Origin: JANQPA01 sp964628385
GTDB lineage: Bacteria > Bacteroidota > Bacteroidia > Chitinophagales > Saprospiraceae
Length of the DNA stretch: 41,070 nt
Assembly: GCA_964628385.1 (NCBI GenBank)
Contig: CAZVOD010000039.1
Location: forward strand, 1 to 41,070
Direction: 5' to 3'
The first letter of the stretch is position 1. Every line of letters begins with the position of its first letter. The notes beneath the pieces were generated by a model. The model was not told where the DNA came from. It saw only the letters and a program-made list of their open reading frames with translations, and did no database searches. Positions 23,970-33,781 of this stretch are shown here, in pieces. A program made the translations under genes and the position numbers.

Positions 23970-25388
23970 CTAATACTCAAATTCCATTCGCTCGTATGGA
24001 TAGCCAAATAAATATTCTTCCTTAATGAGCTTACTGACCTGAGCCGGTACCATATCCTCCCATTGCGCATCCCCTTCGATTATCATTTTTAAAACTTCTT
24101 TTGAGAAAATATGCAGAAGGTCGGTATTGAACCCTTCAATATCCACAATCTGCTTATTGTTCAGCAAATGCTGTACAATAAACGATACTCCTTCGGGTAA
24201 AGGCATATTTTTGACTGTCATCAACTCTTCGCTTCCCTCCTGCAGGGCCGGGTAAACATAGATTTTTATGTTGCGGGTAAATAGTTCTCCGAACGCTGCC
24301 AATAAGCGGCCATCCATGTTTTCGTAGTATTTTTCGGTGATCATTTCCAGTAAAAACTGAATGCCAACGACCAATCCCAACTTCTGGACTTTGTAAATGG
24401 CCAGGTATTTAATCAACTTCAGATGATCGTCACAGTCTGAAATGATCACATACTGCCCCAGTTCCTTAAGCAATTCCATGCGGTCGAGAAAGTCTTTTTC
24501 ATCGACTTCTCCACCGGCTTCTAAGTTCTCGTAGGTAATATCGGTAAGCAGATGTGATCGCTCCGGGTCTATCTCTTTTTCATTCAAAAATTGCTGATAG
24601 CCCGAGCGTATCATGTCCATATTGACCAATGTAGGTGGGCGAAAGCTACCTCTTACTACCATCACGTTTTTCTTATACAAAAACTCGGAAGCATGAGTAG
24701 TACTGCCTTCTGGGTCAATGATAGTTACATCCGTCATCTTATTCCTGATCAGATACATGGATAACAAACGGTTGTCTACATTTGAAAAATCAGGGCCTGT
24801 GAGCCGGACCATGTCAATTTTTACTCGCCCTCTGAGACTATCCATAAGTGATTGAAGCATCACCTCAGGGTTATCGTTATAATGGTATACTGCATAAATG
24901 AGGTTGACACCAAGAATACCAATTGCCTGTTGCTGTAATTGATTATCATTATCCAGCATATGTACATGCAACACTAAATCATTGGGTTCTGCATCCGGCC
25001 TGAGCTGAAACCGTAAGCCCATCCAGCCATTGCCCCTGATCGTCTTTTGATAGTTGATAGCCGATATGGTATCTGCAAAAACAAAAAAGTTAGAATTGGG
25101 ACGCTGGTTTTGAAGGCGGGTTTGCATCAATTGATACTCGTGGTCGAGCATTTTGTACACCCTAGATTCACATACATAACGACCGCTAACTTCACGGCCA
25201 TAAATTTGATCAGAATATACTTTATCGTAAGCAGACATGGTTTTGGCTATTGTACCGGCAGCAGCCCCCACCTGGAAAAAATACCGGGCTACTTCCTGGC
25301 CGGCACCAATTTCTGCAAATGTGCCATAAACATTTTCATTGAGGTTGATTTCTAATGCTTTCTGATCTGTTTCTAAGAGTTGTCGCAT
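23970..25388 (-). CDS. conserved protein of unknown function (often labelled nicotinate-nucleotide adenylyltransferase)
   Basis: 472 aa from the ATG at 25388; the frame is open to 25427 but relatives begin shortly before the FAEIGAGQEVARYFFQVG block (about residues 24-41). The next blocks are AAGTIAKTMSAYDK, GRYVCESRVYKMLDHEYQLM, GILGVNLIYAVYHY and VIISDCDDHLKLIKYL. I recognise the GAGQEVARxFFxxGxAAGTxAKTxSAYD family, found widely in Bacteroidota and some cyanobacteria. Database labels linking it to nicotinate-nucleotide adenylyltransferase are, as far as I know, not backed by a visible HxGH nucleotidyltransferase motif, and I see none here. No signal peptide, so cytoplasmic. It is divergent from mnmG. 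Confidence 0.75.
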   Translation of the reverse strand: MRQLLETDQKALEINLNENVYGTFAEIGAGQEVARYFFQVGAAAGTIAKTMSAYDKVYSDQIYGREVSGRYVCESRVYKMLDHEYQLMQTRLQNQRPNSNFFVFADTISAINYQKTIRGNGWMGLRFQLRPDAEPNDLVLHVHMLDNDNQLQQQAIGILGVNLIYAVYHYNDNPEVMLQSLMDSLRGRVKIDMVRLTGPDFSNVDNRLLSMYLIRNKMTDVTIIDPEGSTTHASEFLYKKNVMVVRGSFRPPTLVNMDMIRSGYQQFLNEKEIDPERSHLLTDITYENLEAGGEVDEKDFLDRMELLKELGQYVIISDCDDHLKLIKYLAIYKVQKLGLVVGIQFLLEMITEKYYENMDGRLLAAFGELFTRNIKIYVYPALQEGSEELMTVKNMPLPEGVSFIVQHLLNNKQIVDIEGFNTDLLHIFSKEVLKMIIEGDAQWEDMVPAQVSKLIKEEYLFGYPYERMEFEY

Positions 25389-25593
25389 AGGATCGAGCGC
25401 TAGTTTTAGTCTAAAAACAATAAGCAATTTGACGGAATCGTGCGGAAAGTCCTACTCTTAGCAGGTAACAACTGAACCCAAAAATTCGATCCGTCTATTA
25501 CATTTCCCAAAATAAGAGTAATGATCTACTTTTACCAGCTATCGGATGGATTATTGTTACTGAAGTAAGTATGAAAAAGAATCTGACTTTTTC

Positions 25594-25601
25594 TAATTTT
25601 G
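25594..25601 (+). promoter_or_regulatory. TAATTTTG -7 box of mnmG
   Basis: Exact TAnnTTTG match about 50-65 bases before the mnmG start. No convincing -33 TTTG at the right distance. Confidence 0.4.
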
Positions 25602-25666
25602 TACTTCGAACTTTATATCGCTTTTAATAGTTGATAACAGCGTTATTAATGCAAAATCAAGAATTT

Positions 25667-27532
25667 ATGTTTCCGAATTACGACGTGATAGTGGTCGGTG
25701 GGGGGCATGCAGGCTGCGAGGCTGCAGTAGCAGCTGCCAATATGGGCTCTAAAGTAATGTTGGCAACTATGAATATGCAGACCATTGCACAGATGTCTTG
25801 TAATCCGGCAATGGGAGGAGTCGCCAAAGGTCAAATCGTCAGAGAAATAGATGCGCTGGGCGGTTACTCAGGTATCGTTACTGATCATACCATGGTACAA
25901 TTCAGAATGCTGAATCGTTCCAAAGGCCCCGCTATGTGGAGCCCAAGAGCTCAGAGTGATCGTGGCCTATTTGCTAGTAAGTGGCGGATGATGCTGGAAG
26001 AACATCCCAATATTGACTTCTGGCAGGAAATGATCACCGGAATCATCGTTAAAGATAAAAGAGTGCTGGGCGTAAGAACCGGAATAGGATTGGAAATACC
26101 AGGCTGTACTGTTATTCTCACTAATGGGACATTCCTGAATGGACTTATACATATCGGTGAAAAGCAATTCGGTGGTGGCCGCGCAGGCGAACGCGCTGCA
26201 AAAGGTATCACAGAGCAGCTTGAAGAACTGGGCTTTGAAGCAGGCCGGATGAAGACCGGTACTCCTCCCAGAGTGGATGGGCGTACCCTAAACTGGGACG
26301 TTATGGAAGTGCAACCAGGGGATGAAGACCCCGGGAAGTTTTCTTACACCGGTACGCCCAGGCCCGAGCGCCAGCTACCTTGCCATATCGCCTACACTAC
26401 GCCTGAAGTACACGAGGAGCTTAAAGAGGGCTTTGATCGCTCTCCTATGTTTAACGGCCGAATTAGAGGGAGTGGCCCCAGGTACTGTCCGTCTATTGAG
26501 GATAAAATCGATCGCTTTGCTGATCGTGATCGCCATCAATTGTTCGTAGAGCCGGAAGGTTGGAATACCTGTGAGATCTATGTTAATGGTTTTTCTTCTT
26601 CCTTACCGGAAGATGTGCAGTACAAGGCGATGAGAAAAATTCCTGGTTTTGAGCAGGCAAAAATGTTCCGGCCGGGTTACGCTATTGAGTACGATTTCTT
26701 TCCGCCTACTCAGCTGCGGCCTTCTTTGGAAACCCGGCTGGTAGAAAACCTGTTTTTTGCCGGACAGATCAATGGTACTACCGGATACGAAGAGGCTGCC
26801 TGCCAGGGACTGATGGCCGGAGTTAATGCCCACCTTAAAACCAGAGAGGAAGAGCCCTTCATACTCAAAAGATCAGAAGCTTATATTGGTGTACTGATCG
26901 ATGATCTGATCAACAAGGGGACTAAGGAGCCATATCGTATGTTTACTTCCAGAGCTGAGTATCGGATTCTATTGCGCCAGGATAATGCCGATGTCCGGCT
27001 GACTCCGCTAGCCTCTAAACTTGGTATTAATGGACTGGAAGAGAGAATGGAAAGGGTAGAAGCCAAACAAAAAGCCTCCGATGCTATTGTAAGGTTTTTT
27101 AAAAATACCAGTGTGAGCCCAGAAGAATTGAATGGATTTTTAGCCGAAAAAAACAGTTCACCATTAAAGCAGAAGCAAAAACTGCTGGGTATATTGCTCA
27201 GGCCGAATGTAAATATGGACGAACTCCGGCAGGTGCTACCTCGCCTGGATGAGTTCCTACAACCTATTAATAGAGAATTTATCGATCTGGCAGAGATTAA
27301 TATGAAGTACGAAGGCTACATCAAAAAGGAACAGGAAATGGTAAATAAAATGAATCGCCTGGAGGCCGTAAGGCTGGGCGATCATGTCAATTATCATGAT
27401 CTGGTATCTCTTTCTTCTGAAGCCAAAGAAAAATTGACACAACTCAAACCCAGAACAATAGGGCAGGCCAGTAGGATCAGCGGTGTTTCGCCTGCTGATA
27501 TTTCCGTCCTGCTTGTTCATATGGGAAGGTAA
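25667..27532 (+). CDS. mnmG: tRNA uridine-5-carboxymethylaminomethyl modification enzyme MnmG (GidA)
   Basis: 621 aa from the ATG at 25667 (MFPNYDVIVVGGG fits homologue starts; an ATG at 25649 and a TTG at 25631 are also in frame). With MnmE it installs the carboxymethylaminomethyl group at U34 of several tRNAs, using FAD, NADH and a folate methylene. Evidence: FAD dinucleotide fold GGGHAGCEAA, the Cys motif CNPAMGGVAKGQIVREID, GGGRAGERAA, MKTGTPPRVDGR, the FAD-binding FAGQINGTTGYEEAA, and FTSRAEYRILLRQDNADVRL. The C-terminal helical MnmE- and tRNA-binding domain is complete (ends DISVLLVHMGR). No mnmE in the window. Confidence 0.96.
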   Translation: MFPNYDVIVVGGGHAGCEAAVAAANMGSKVMLATMNMQTIAQMSCNPAMGGVAKGQIVREIDALGGYSGIVTDHTMVQFRMLNRSKGPAMWSPRAQSDRGLFASKWRMMLEEHPNIDFWQEMITGIIVKDKRVLGVRTGIGLEIPGCTVILTNGTFLNGLIHIGEKQFGGGRAGERAAKGITEQLEELGFEAGRMKTGTPPRVDGRTLNWDVMEVQPGDEDPGKFSYTGTPRPERQLPCHIAYTTPEVHEELKEGFDRSPMFNGRIRGSGPRYCPSIEDKIDRFADRDRHQLFVEPEGWNTCEIYVNGFSSSLPEDVQYKAMRKIPGFEQAKMFRPGYAIEYDFFPPTQLRPSLETRLVENLFFAGQINGTTGYEEAACQGLMAGVNAHLKTREEEPFILKRSEAYIGVLIDDLINKGTKEPYRMFTSRAEYRILLRQDNADVRLTPLASKLGINGLEERMERVEAKQKASDAIVRFFKNTSVSPEELNGFLAEKNSSPLKQKQKLLGILLRPNVNMDELRQVLPRLDEFLQPINREFIDLAEINMKYEGYIKKEQEMVNKMNRLEAVRLGDHVNYHDLVSLSSEAKEKLTQLKPRTIGQASRISGVSPADISVLLVHMGR

Positions 27533-27537
27533 GATAT

Positions 27538-27581
27538 GGTTTTCACCTTGCTGATAACAAAGTTATCGCGAGGTGGAAACC
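27538..27581 (+). terminator. long hairpin just after mnmG
   Basis: A stem of about 20 bp, left arm 27538-27558 and right arm 27562-27581, loop AAA, with two G-U pairs and one bulged T. It begins five bases after the mnmG stop. There is no T-run, but the position and strength make it a likely terminator. It abuts the repeat element that follows and may belong to it. Confidence 0.55.
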
Positions 27582-27582
27582 T

Positions 27583-27767
27583 TCAAGAGCGTGTTTGGAT
27601 TTTACCCTTTGGCCTGCAAATACATTTAGAATACTGCTTCCCGCTTTCAGCTGGACAAGATATTTCAGCTTTTTTTCGCTCTATAGCAGCGCTATGGAGC
27701 GAAAAAAAACGAAAAATGGGCATAAAAGACATTTTTGCAGCCCAGTGAGGAAACTTTAAATAACTTC
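27583..27767. repeat. palindromic repeat element, diverged copy 2
   Basis: It shares with the element at 13982-14146 the stretch TTCAGCTTTTTTTC entering an inner hairpin. Here that hairpin is 18 bp: 27670-27687 pairs with 27691-27708, a T-run plus CGCTCTATAGC and its complement, with one G-T pair. The right end GAAGTTATTTAAAG (read on the minus strand from 27767) resembles the outer arm GAAGTTGTTTAA of copy 1. Between lie weaker inverted stretches around CTGCAAA and TTTGCAG. The left end is uncertain. It fits a REP/MITE-like family. Confidence 0.5.
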
Positions 27768-28017
27768 TTTAAGTGAAAATTATTTTGTGGTACAAAAAGC
27801 ACCAAATTATTCCCGGTTACAACAAATGTTTGTCCACTAAACCAAATGATGAGCTTATTTGTCTCTTCAAAGATTCGATCACACACGAATGTACTGGGTG
27901 GATCGAATTGAAATAGAAGTGTTAAAATGTCGTTATGTTCTGCGTGCGTACAACATTTTGTTTTTATTCTATCTTTCTGATTAGTAAATTGAAGAAAATT
28001 TGGAGCGCAGATAAGTT
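27768..28017. other. upstream region of the PBP gene, no gene seen
   Basis: About 250 bases of AT-rich sequence between the repeat element and the PBP start. A near-match to the -7 box, TATCTTTC, lies at 27970-27977 about 40 bases before the ATG. No ORF or RNA gene is evident. Confidence 0.35.
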
Positions 28018-30540
28018 ATGGAAGGAAAAAAGAATCTATTAACCTGGCTTAAAGCAGCCACCCTACAACTCTCGCAAAAGCTATCTGGTTATATACAACA
28101 TTTCAGGTCAAAATTTCCAAAGGGGCTCAAAGCCATTAAACTGGCAGCTTATAGCTTTATAGTGATGCTATTGCTGGGGTTGGTCTTTGTTATGAGTGTT
28201 TACTGGGGAGCTTTCGGTAAATTGCCGGATTATGCAGAACTAAAAAATATTCGCAATTCTACTGCTTCTGAGGTCTACTCTGCAGATGGAGATATTTTAG
28301 GGAAATATTTTATTGAAAATCGAGTCAATGCCAGTCTTGAAGAGATCGCCCCTCAACTGATAGACGCCCTTATTGCAACCGAGGATGCTCGTTTTTTCAG
28401 GCATCGAGGGGTTGATTTTCGGGCCTACTTAAGAGTATTTTTTAGAACTGTCCTGCTGATGGATGAGTCAGGTGGTGGTGGTAGTACTATTTCTCAACAA
28501 CTCGCTAAGAATCTTTACAAGCGTAAGTCTTATGGTGTACTAACTATCCCGGTGAATAAAACAAAAGAAGTGCTTACTGCTCGCCGGCTGGAACGGCTTT
28601 ACACCAAAGAAGAACTCCTGAATATGTATCTGAATACTGTGCCGTTTGGTGGAAATATATTTGGAGTAAAAGTTGCCTCCAGGCGCTTTTTTGACAAAGC
28701 CCCGCACGAGCTGGACGTACAGGAAGCCGCACTTCTGGTAGGAATGTTGAAAGCACCGTCTTACTATAATCCAGTACGTCATCCGCAAAGGGCGCAGGGC
28801 AGAAGAAATACAGTACTGGCGCAAATGGACCGCTACGACTATTTAGAAAATAAAGAACTAGATTCCCTGCAGCGTCTGCCCCTACAATTAGCACCCTATT
28901 CAAGGGAGGATAATAACCAGGGCCTGGCTACTTATTTTAGAGAACATCTACGCCTAGAACTGGAAGACATCCTGGCAGATTACAGAAAACCAGATGGGAG
29001 TCGTTACAACCTCTACACGGATGGCCTGAAAATATATACGAGTATTGATGCCCGAATGCAGCACTACGCCGAACAAGCAGTTGAAGACCATATGCCCGAA
29101 TTACAGAAGCAATTCTACGATAACTGGGGGAAGCGCTCACCCTGGCCAAGAGACCTGCTGGAAGATGCCGTATCTAAATCTGATCGATACCAACAACTGA
29201 AAGCTGCCGGGGCTTCACAGGAGGAGATGGATTCCGTTTTTGCCCGGCCAGTCAATATGACAATTTTTGATTGGGAAAAAGGGGAGGTGGAAGTCAGAAT
29301 GTCGCCGATCGATTCGGTTAGGCATTACACAGCTCTCTTGCACACTGGTATGATGGCCGTGGAGCCATCAAGCGGAAGAATAAAAGTTTGGATCGGCGGT
29401 ATCGATCACAAATACTTTCAGTATGATCATGTAAAATCAAAGCGACAAGTGGGGTCTATCTTCAAGCCCGTAGTTTTTGCTCAGGCTTTGAGAAATGGTA
29501 TGATGCCCTGTCAGTATACTTATAACGATCGTATTTCCTATGCTGAATACAATAACTGGTCGCCCAGAAATGCGGATGGTCAGTATGGAGGGGTTTATTC
29601 CATGGAAGGAGCGCTCAGTCAATCCGTTAATGTGGTGGCAGTTGAAATGTTACTGAGAGGAGGGATAGAATCAGTCAGAAAACTAGCTGTTGATTTGGGA
29701 ATGGAAGGGCCTGTTCCGCCCGTTCCTGCAATAGGCCTCGGAGCTGTAGATGCCTCTTTAATGGAAATGATGAAAGTATACGGTACTTTTGCCAATCAGG
29801 GGAAGCGCCCAATATTGCATTACCTGGATCGGATCGAAACCAGTGATGGGAAAATAGTGGTAGCATTTGATCAACCCGGTGTTGAATCATTCCCTAAAGT
29901 ATTGAGCCCAGAGGAAAGTAATGTGATGAATGAAATGCTAAAAGGAGTAGTAGCCGGAGGAACTGCAACCGCACTGAGAACCCGATATGGTGTGTACAAT
30001 ATGGCCGCTAAGACCGGTACTGCCCAGGATCAATCTGATGGCTGGTTTGTTGGCTATTCACCTGATCTGGTTGTGGGAGCATGGGTAGGTGCAGAATCAC
30101 CAAAGATTCACTTCAGAACACTACGGGCCGGACAGGGAAGTAAAACTGCTTTACCCATTGTCGGTAGTTTTTTAAATAAAGTCTACAAAGCCCCCGCATT
30201 CAAGTCCATAACCAAAGCTCGTTTTTCGCCACCATCTGATAGTATGCAAATGATGATGGATTGCCCGCCTTATCTGGAAGAGATGCCGCTAGTTATGGAA
30301 TACCTGCAAGATTATGAAGAAAATCCCGGCTTTATTAATCGCGTATACGATGAGTTGCTACCACAGTTTGATATTGAGTCTATCAGGATGAAGCGGCAGC
30401 GAAACCGCGAGTCACAGGTCGAATACATCGAGCGGATGAAAGCCTATAATGAGCGGTTGAAAAGGCGGGAAGCTCGTCGGAGGGCTCGCCAGCAGCAGCG
30501 TAATGAAAGTGATGATGGAGGATTCTTATTCTTCAATTGA
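28018..30540 (+). CDS. class A penicillin-binding protein 1A (transglycosylase/transpeptidase)
   Basis: 840 aa. It polymerises lipid II and crosslinks peptidoglycan. A cytoplasmic N-terminus and one membrane anchor (about 42-62) precede a GT51 transglycosylase domain (ATEDARFFRHRGVDF with catalytic Glu122, then GGGGSTISQQLAKNLYKRK). The transpeptidase domain has the nucleophile motif S480-IF-K483 (VGSIFKP), S536-V-N538, and K665-T-G (AAKTGTAQ). All three penicillin-binding motifs and the transglycosylase Glu are present, so both activities should be live. The C-terminus is a basic, Arg/Gln-rich tail (RREARRRARQQQRN). The length is normal for PBP1A of this phylum. Confidence 0.93.
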   Translation: MEGKKNLLTWLKAATLQLSQKLSGYIQHFRSKFPKGLKAIKLAAYSFIVMLLLGLVFVMSVYWGAFGKLPDYAELKNIRNSTASEVYSADGDILGKYFIENRVNASLEEIAPQLIDALIATEDARFFRHRGVDFRAYLRVFFRTVLLMDESGGGGSTISQQLAKNLYKRKSYGVLTIPVNKTKEVLTARRLERLYTKEELLNMYLNTVPFGGNIFGVKVASRRFFDKAPHELDVQEAALLVGMLKAPSYYNPVRHPQRAQGRRNTVLAQMDRYDYLENKELDSLQRLPLQLAPYSREDNNQGLATYFREHLRLELEDILADYRKPDGSRYNLYTDGLKIYTSIDARMQHYAEQAVEDHMPELQKQFYDNWGKRSPWPRDLLEDAVSKSDRYQQLKAAGASQEEMDSVFARPVNMTIFDWEKGEVEVRMSPIDSVRHYTALLHTGMMAVEPSSGRIKVWIGGIDHKYFQYDHVKSKRQVGSIFKPVVFAQALRNGMMPCQYTYNDRISYAEYNNWSPRNADGQYGGVYSMEGALSQSVNVVAVEMLLRGGIESVRKLAVDLGMEGPVPPVPAIGLGAVDASLMEMMKVYGTFANQGKRPILHYLDRIETSDGKIVVAFDQPGVESFPKVLSPEESNVMNEMLKGVVAGGTATALRTRYGVYNMAAKTGTAQDQSDGWFVGYSPDLVVGAWVGAESPKIHFRTLRAGQGSKTALPIVGSFLNKVYKAPAFKSITKARFSPPSDSMQMMMDCPPYLEEMPLVMEYLQDYEENPGFINRVYDELLPQFDIESIRMKRQRNRESQVEYIERMKAYNERLKRREARRRARQQQRNESDDGGFLFFN

Positions 30541-30548
30541 TTTGTCAG

Positions 30549-30612
30549 CAAGGCCGATTCATCTTTCCGGCCTTGTAATTCACTGCATCAAAGTTGCTTT
30601 GATGCAGTGAAT
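30549..30612. terminator. tandem hairpins between convergent genes
   Basis: Hairpin 1 is CAAGGCCG / CGGCCTTG (30549-30556 with 30568-30575). Hairpin 2 is a perfect 16-bp stem, AATTCACTGCATCAAAG-like arm 30578-30593 with 30597-30612 and loop TTG. They separate the PBP gene from the convergent hydrolase gene and probably terminate both. Confidence 0.65.
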
Positions 30613-30642
30613 ATTATCGGTCTTACAAATACCGGAGTTGGC

Positions 30643-31488
30643 CTAAATATGCTCCTGCAAAAATTCCAGGGCTAATTTATTGGCTTTTTGCGCAGCCTCT
30701 TCATTATATCTTGGGCTACTTGGATTGGCAAAAGCGTGATCAGCATCAAACTGATGAATGGTAATGTCATTACCGGCACTTTCTGCCAGCTCCTTAAAGT
30801 TAGAAGCTACTTCCGGCGTGATCCAACCATCTCGTTTGGCAAAGATACCCAGGATGTCACCTTTAAATGGCTTTAAGGCTGATTTTTCTTTTATTGGCAT
30901 ACCATAATACATAACACAGCCAGCTCCTTGCTCTCCGGCCAGTATTGAGGCTTTCAAAGACCAGCCGCCACCAAAACACCAGCCAATGGTAGCAATTTCG
31001 GCATTGTCACCTGCATAGTTAATAGCACCATTGATAATGGCCTCTAGTCGAGCCTGCTTCCTGGAGGCTTCCTGCATATACTGCCCGGCTTTATCCTGAT
31101 CATCAGTGACTTTACCGTCGTAAAGGTCTAAGGCCATAACAGCCACATTGTCCAGTTCGGCGTAAAGTCGATCAGCTTCTTTTCTGATCTGATCGTTCAG
31201 TCCCCACCACTCATGGAAAACGAAGAGATAGTTGTTAGTGCCACCTTCAGGCAAAATAATATAGGCCGTTCCTTTTTTTCCATCGGGAGTATTGAATTCC
31301 ATTTGTTTTCCTTTCCCGGAAAAATCTATTGCTTCCGGCGTTTCATGCTGGCCTTTAAATTCTTCGTCATCGGCAAATTGGGACATATCTTCAGAATTGG
31401 AATTGGAAGTATCATCCTGGCTTGAATTGGCGCAAGAGAAAGCCACAAAAGCCAAGAGGCTGAATAGGAATAACTTTTGTTTAAACAT
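30643..31488 (-). CDS. dienelactone-hydrolase-family lipoprotein
   Basis: 281 aa. Signal MFKQKLFLFSLLAFVAFSC with lipid Cys19, then a Ser/Asp-rich linker and an alpha/beta-hydrolase domain. The dienelactone hydrolase triad is visible: Cys171 in GWCFGGGWS, Asp220 in FAKRDGWITPE, His251 in FDADHAFANP. The family hydrolyses small lactones or esters; the exported lipoprotein form is common in Bacteroidota with unknown substrate. The ATG at 31488 is right at the start of the signal. It is divergent from the E1 dehydrogenase gene across 132 bases. Confidence 0.87.
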   Translation of the reverse strand: MFKQKLFLFSLLAFVAFSCANSSQDDTSNSNSEDMSQFADDEEFKGQHETPEAIDFSGKGKQMEFNTPDGKKGTAYIILPEGGTNNYLFVFHEWWGLNDQIRKEADRLYAELDNVAVMALDLYDGKVTDDQDKAGQYMQEASRKQARLEAIINGAINYAGDNAEIATIGWCFGGGWSLKASILAGEQGAGCVMYYGMPIKEKSALKPFKGDILGIFAKRDGWITPEVASNFKELAESAGNDITIHQFDADHAFANPSSPRYNEEAAQKANKLALEFLQEHI

Positions 31489-31515
31489 GTTGTGATTTTG
31501 ATTATGCTAAAGAAT

Positions 31516-31523
31516 TAATTTTG
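31516..31523 (+). promoter_or_regulatory. TAATTTTG -7 box, possible promoter of the E1 gene
   Basis: Exact TAnnTTTG match with TTTG at 31497-31500, 15 bases upstream. A second candidate, TACCTTTA at 31592-31599 with TTTG at 31572-31575, lies nearer the ATG at 31621. Either could serve. Confidence 0.35.
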
Positions 31524-31620
31524 CGAAACCAACAGTAAATTTTTGGTAATAACACAACAGCTTGTGGATGGTTTGTTTAACAACAAATACTTACCTTTAG
31601 CAAAATGAAATCATAGACTT

Positions 31621-33618
31621 ATGCTTCAAGCTACCACCACACCGATGACCTTCAACAAAGGTCGTATTGGAAGAGAAAAGCTGAAAAACCTCTACAAGGG
31701 TTTGCTCCTGCCCAGAATGATAGAAGAAAAAATGCTTCGTTTGTTACGACAAGGAAAGATAAGCAAATGGTTTTCGGGCATAGGCCAGGAAGCCATTTCT
31801 GTTGGTGCCACCATGGCCCTGGACGAAGATGAACTGCTGTTTACTATGCATCGAAACCTGGGGGTCTTTACTGCCCGGGGGGTACCTTTAGAGCGTTTGT
31901 TGGCTCAGTGGCAGGGGAAAGCCTCCGGTTTTACAAAAGGCAGAGATCGTTCTTTTCATTTCGGAGCACCAGAGTTCAATATTGTGGGCATGATTTCTCA
32001 CCTTGGGCCTCAGCTATCACTGGCTGACGGCGTGGCTTTAGCACACAAATTGAAAGAGGAAAAGAAAGTAACGCTGGCTTTTACCGGAGAAGGTGCTACC
32101 AGCGAAGGCGAATTTCATGAGGCGCTAAATGTAGCGGCTGTTTGGCAGCTTCCGGTAATTTTTATTATTGAAAATAATGGATATGGGCTGTCTACACCAA
32201 TTTCTGAACAATATGCTTGCGAGCATTTAGCAGATAAGGGAAAGGGATATGGCATGGAATCTATCATTGTTGATGGTAATAATGTGCTTGAGGTTTATCA
32301 AACCATACGCAAAAAAGCCAGAGCAATTCGAAAAAAACCGGCGCCGATACTGATAGAGTGTCGCACTTTTCGGATGCGTGGGCATGAGGAAGCTTCCGGG
32401 ACAAAATACGTACCAGAGGAAGTGATGGCACAATGGGCATCCAGAGATCCGCTGAGTAATTTTGAGCAATTTTTATTAGAAGAAGAAATAATTAGTAAAA
32501 CATTCATTACAAAAGAACGTAAAAGGATTCAGGAGCAAATTGAAAAAGCACTTCGAAGGGTCAATGATGAACCAACAGTAGAAGCAAAGCCAGATCAGGA
32601 ACTGAAAGATGTTTTTGCTCCTTACTCACATAAAATTACGCCCCCTTCAGCTGCAGTAAAAGAGATGAGGTTGGTAGATGCTATTTCGGATGGTTTGTAC
32701 AAAGCTATGGAAAAGCATCCTAACCTAGTATTGATGGGACAGGACATTGCGGATTATGGGGGAGTTTTTAAAATTACACATGGATTTATAGAAGCTTTTG
32801 GAAGAGAGCGGGTCAGAAATACGCCACTCTGCGAAAGTGCCATCGTCGGGATAGGTTTAGGCCTGAGCTTAAAAGGCTATAAATCTATGGTGGAAATGCA
32901 GTTTGCGGATTTTGTCACCTGTGGTTTTAACCAAATTGTAAATAATTTGGCCAAAATCCATTACAGATGGGGGCAACCCGCTGATGTGGTCATCCGAATG
33001 CCTTCTGGGGCAGGAGTAGGGGCCGGGCCATTTCATTCGCAAAGTACTGAAGCTTGGTTTACACATACGCCTGGCTTAAAGGTGGTGTATCCTTCTAATC
33101 CGTACGATGCCAAAGGCTTATTACTGGCTTCTTTTGAAGACCCTAATCCGGTAATGTTCTTTGAACATAAAGCACTTTATCGCAGCCTGACTGCAGAGGT
33201 GCCGGAAGGCTATTATACCATAGAAATTGGAAAAGGTAATGTGGCCAGGTCAGGCAATGCTTTGAGTATTATTACCTATGGTTCGGGAGTACAGTGGGCT
33301 GTAGAAGCTTCAGAAGCGCTCGCAGTAGATGCCGAGATCATTGATCTAAGAAGCCTGGCGCCCATTGACTATGAACTTTTAGAAAAGAGTGTCATGAAAA
33401 CCAATAAGGTTTTGATACTACACGAGGATGTTATGGTAGGAGGTATAGGCGGCGAAATAGCAGCTTATATTTCTGAACACCTTTTTGAATACCTTGACGG
33501 GCCAGTATTGCGGGTGGCTAGTATGAATACTCCTGTACCCTTTGCCAAAAAGCTGGAGCAGGAATTTTTACCAGTAAAGCGCCTTAAAGAACAGATAACC
33601 AAATTATTTAAATATTAA
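31621..33618 (+). CDS. fused alpha-beta E1 subunit of a branched-chain 2-oxoacid dehydrogenase-type complex
   Basis: 665 aa, one chain carrying both E1 halves. The alpha part (about 15-310) has RLLRQGKISKWFSGIGQEA and the thiamine-diphosphate motif GEG (156-158) to NN (185-186), with TSEGEFHEALNVAAVWQLP between. The beta part (about 350-665) has LMGQDIADYGGVFKIT, ERVRNTPLCESAIVG and VEMQFADFVTCGFNQIVNNL. It decarboxylates 2-oxo acids and passes the acyl group to lipoyl E2. The fusion is normal in Bacteroidota, where it is labelled 2-oxoisovalerate dehydrogenase. E2 and E3 are not in the window. Branched-chain specificity is inferred from family only. Confidence 0.9.
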   Translation: MLQATTTPMTFNKGRIGREKLKNLYKGLLLPRMIEEKMLRLLRQGKISKWFSGIGQEAISVGATMALDEDELLFTMHRNLGVFTARGVPLERLLAQWQGKASGFTKGRDRSFHFGAPEFNIVGMISHLGPQLSLADGVALAHKLKEEKKVTLAFTGEGATSEGEFHEALNVAAVWQLPVIFIIENNGYGLSTPISEQYACEHLADKGKGYGMESIIVDGNNVLEVYQTIRKKARAIRKKPAPILIECRTFRMRGHEEASGTKYVPEEVMAQWASRDPLSNFEQFLLEEEIISKTFITKERKRIQEQIEKALRRVNDEPTVEAKPDQELKDVFAPYSHKITPPSAAVKEMRLVDAISDGLYKAMEKHPNLVLMGQDIADYGGVFKITHGFIEAFGRERVRNTPLCESAIVGIGLGLSLKGYKSMVEMQFADFVTCGFNQIVNNLAKIHYRWGQPADVVIRMPSGAGVGAGPFHSQSTEAWFTHTPGLKVVYPSNPYDAKGLLLASFEDPNPVMFFEHKALYRSLTAEVPEGYYTIEIGKGNVARSGNALSIITYGSGVQWAVEASEALAVDAEIIDLRSLAPIDYELLEKSVMKTNKVLILHEDVMVGGIGGEIAAYISEHLFEYLDGPVLRVASMNTPVPFAKKLEQEFLPVKRLKEQITKLFKY

Positions 33619-33781
33619 ATAAAAATAAATGTTGATATAATTTTGATCGCTAAAAGGGAATGTTTAAATTGATTTTTAATTGTAACAATCCTACCCCCTT
33701 GGTGTAAATACCAATCGTTCTTAGAATTTATATTTACTCTAACAAGTATCGACTATTCTTACATATTACTGTTTTGTTTCT

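Noticed and set aside
27536..27748. 70-residue ORF after mnmG
   Set aside because: It covers a hairpin and the second palindromic repeat copy, with no protein-like features.
31621..33618. GEG instead of GDG in the E1 thiamine-diphosphate motif as an anomaly
   Set aside because: From memory this substitution is usual in the fused Bacteroidota E1 proteins, so it is not special to this gene.
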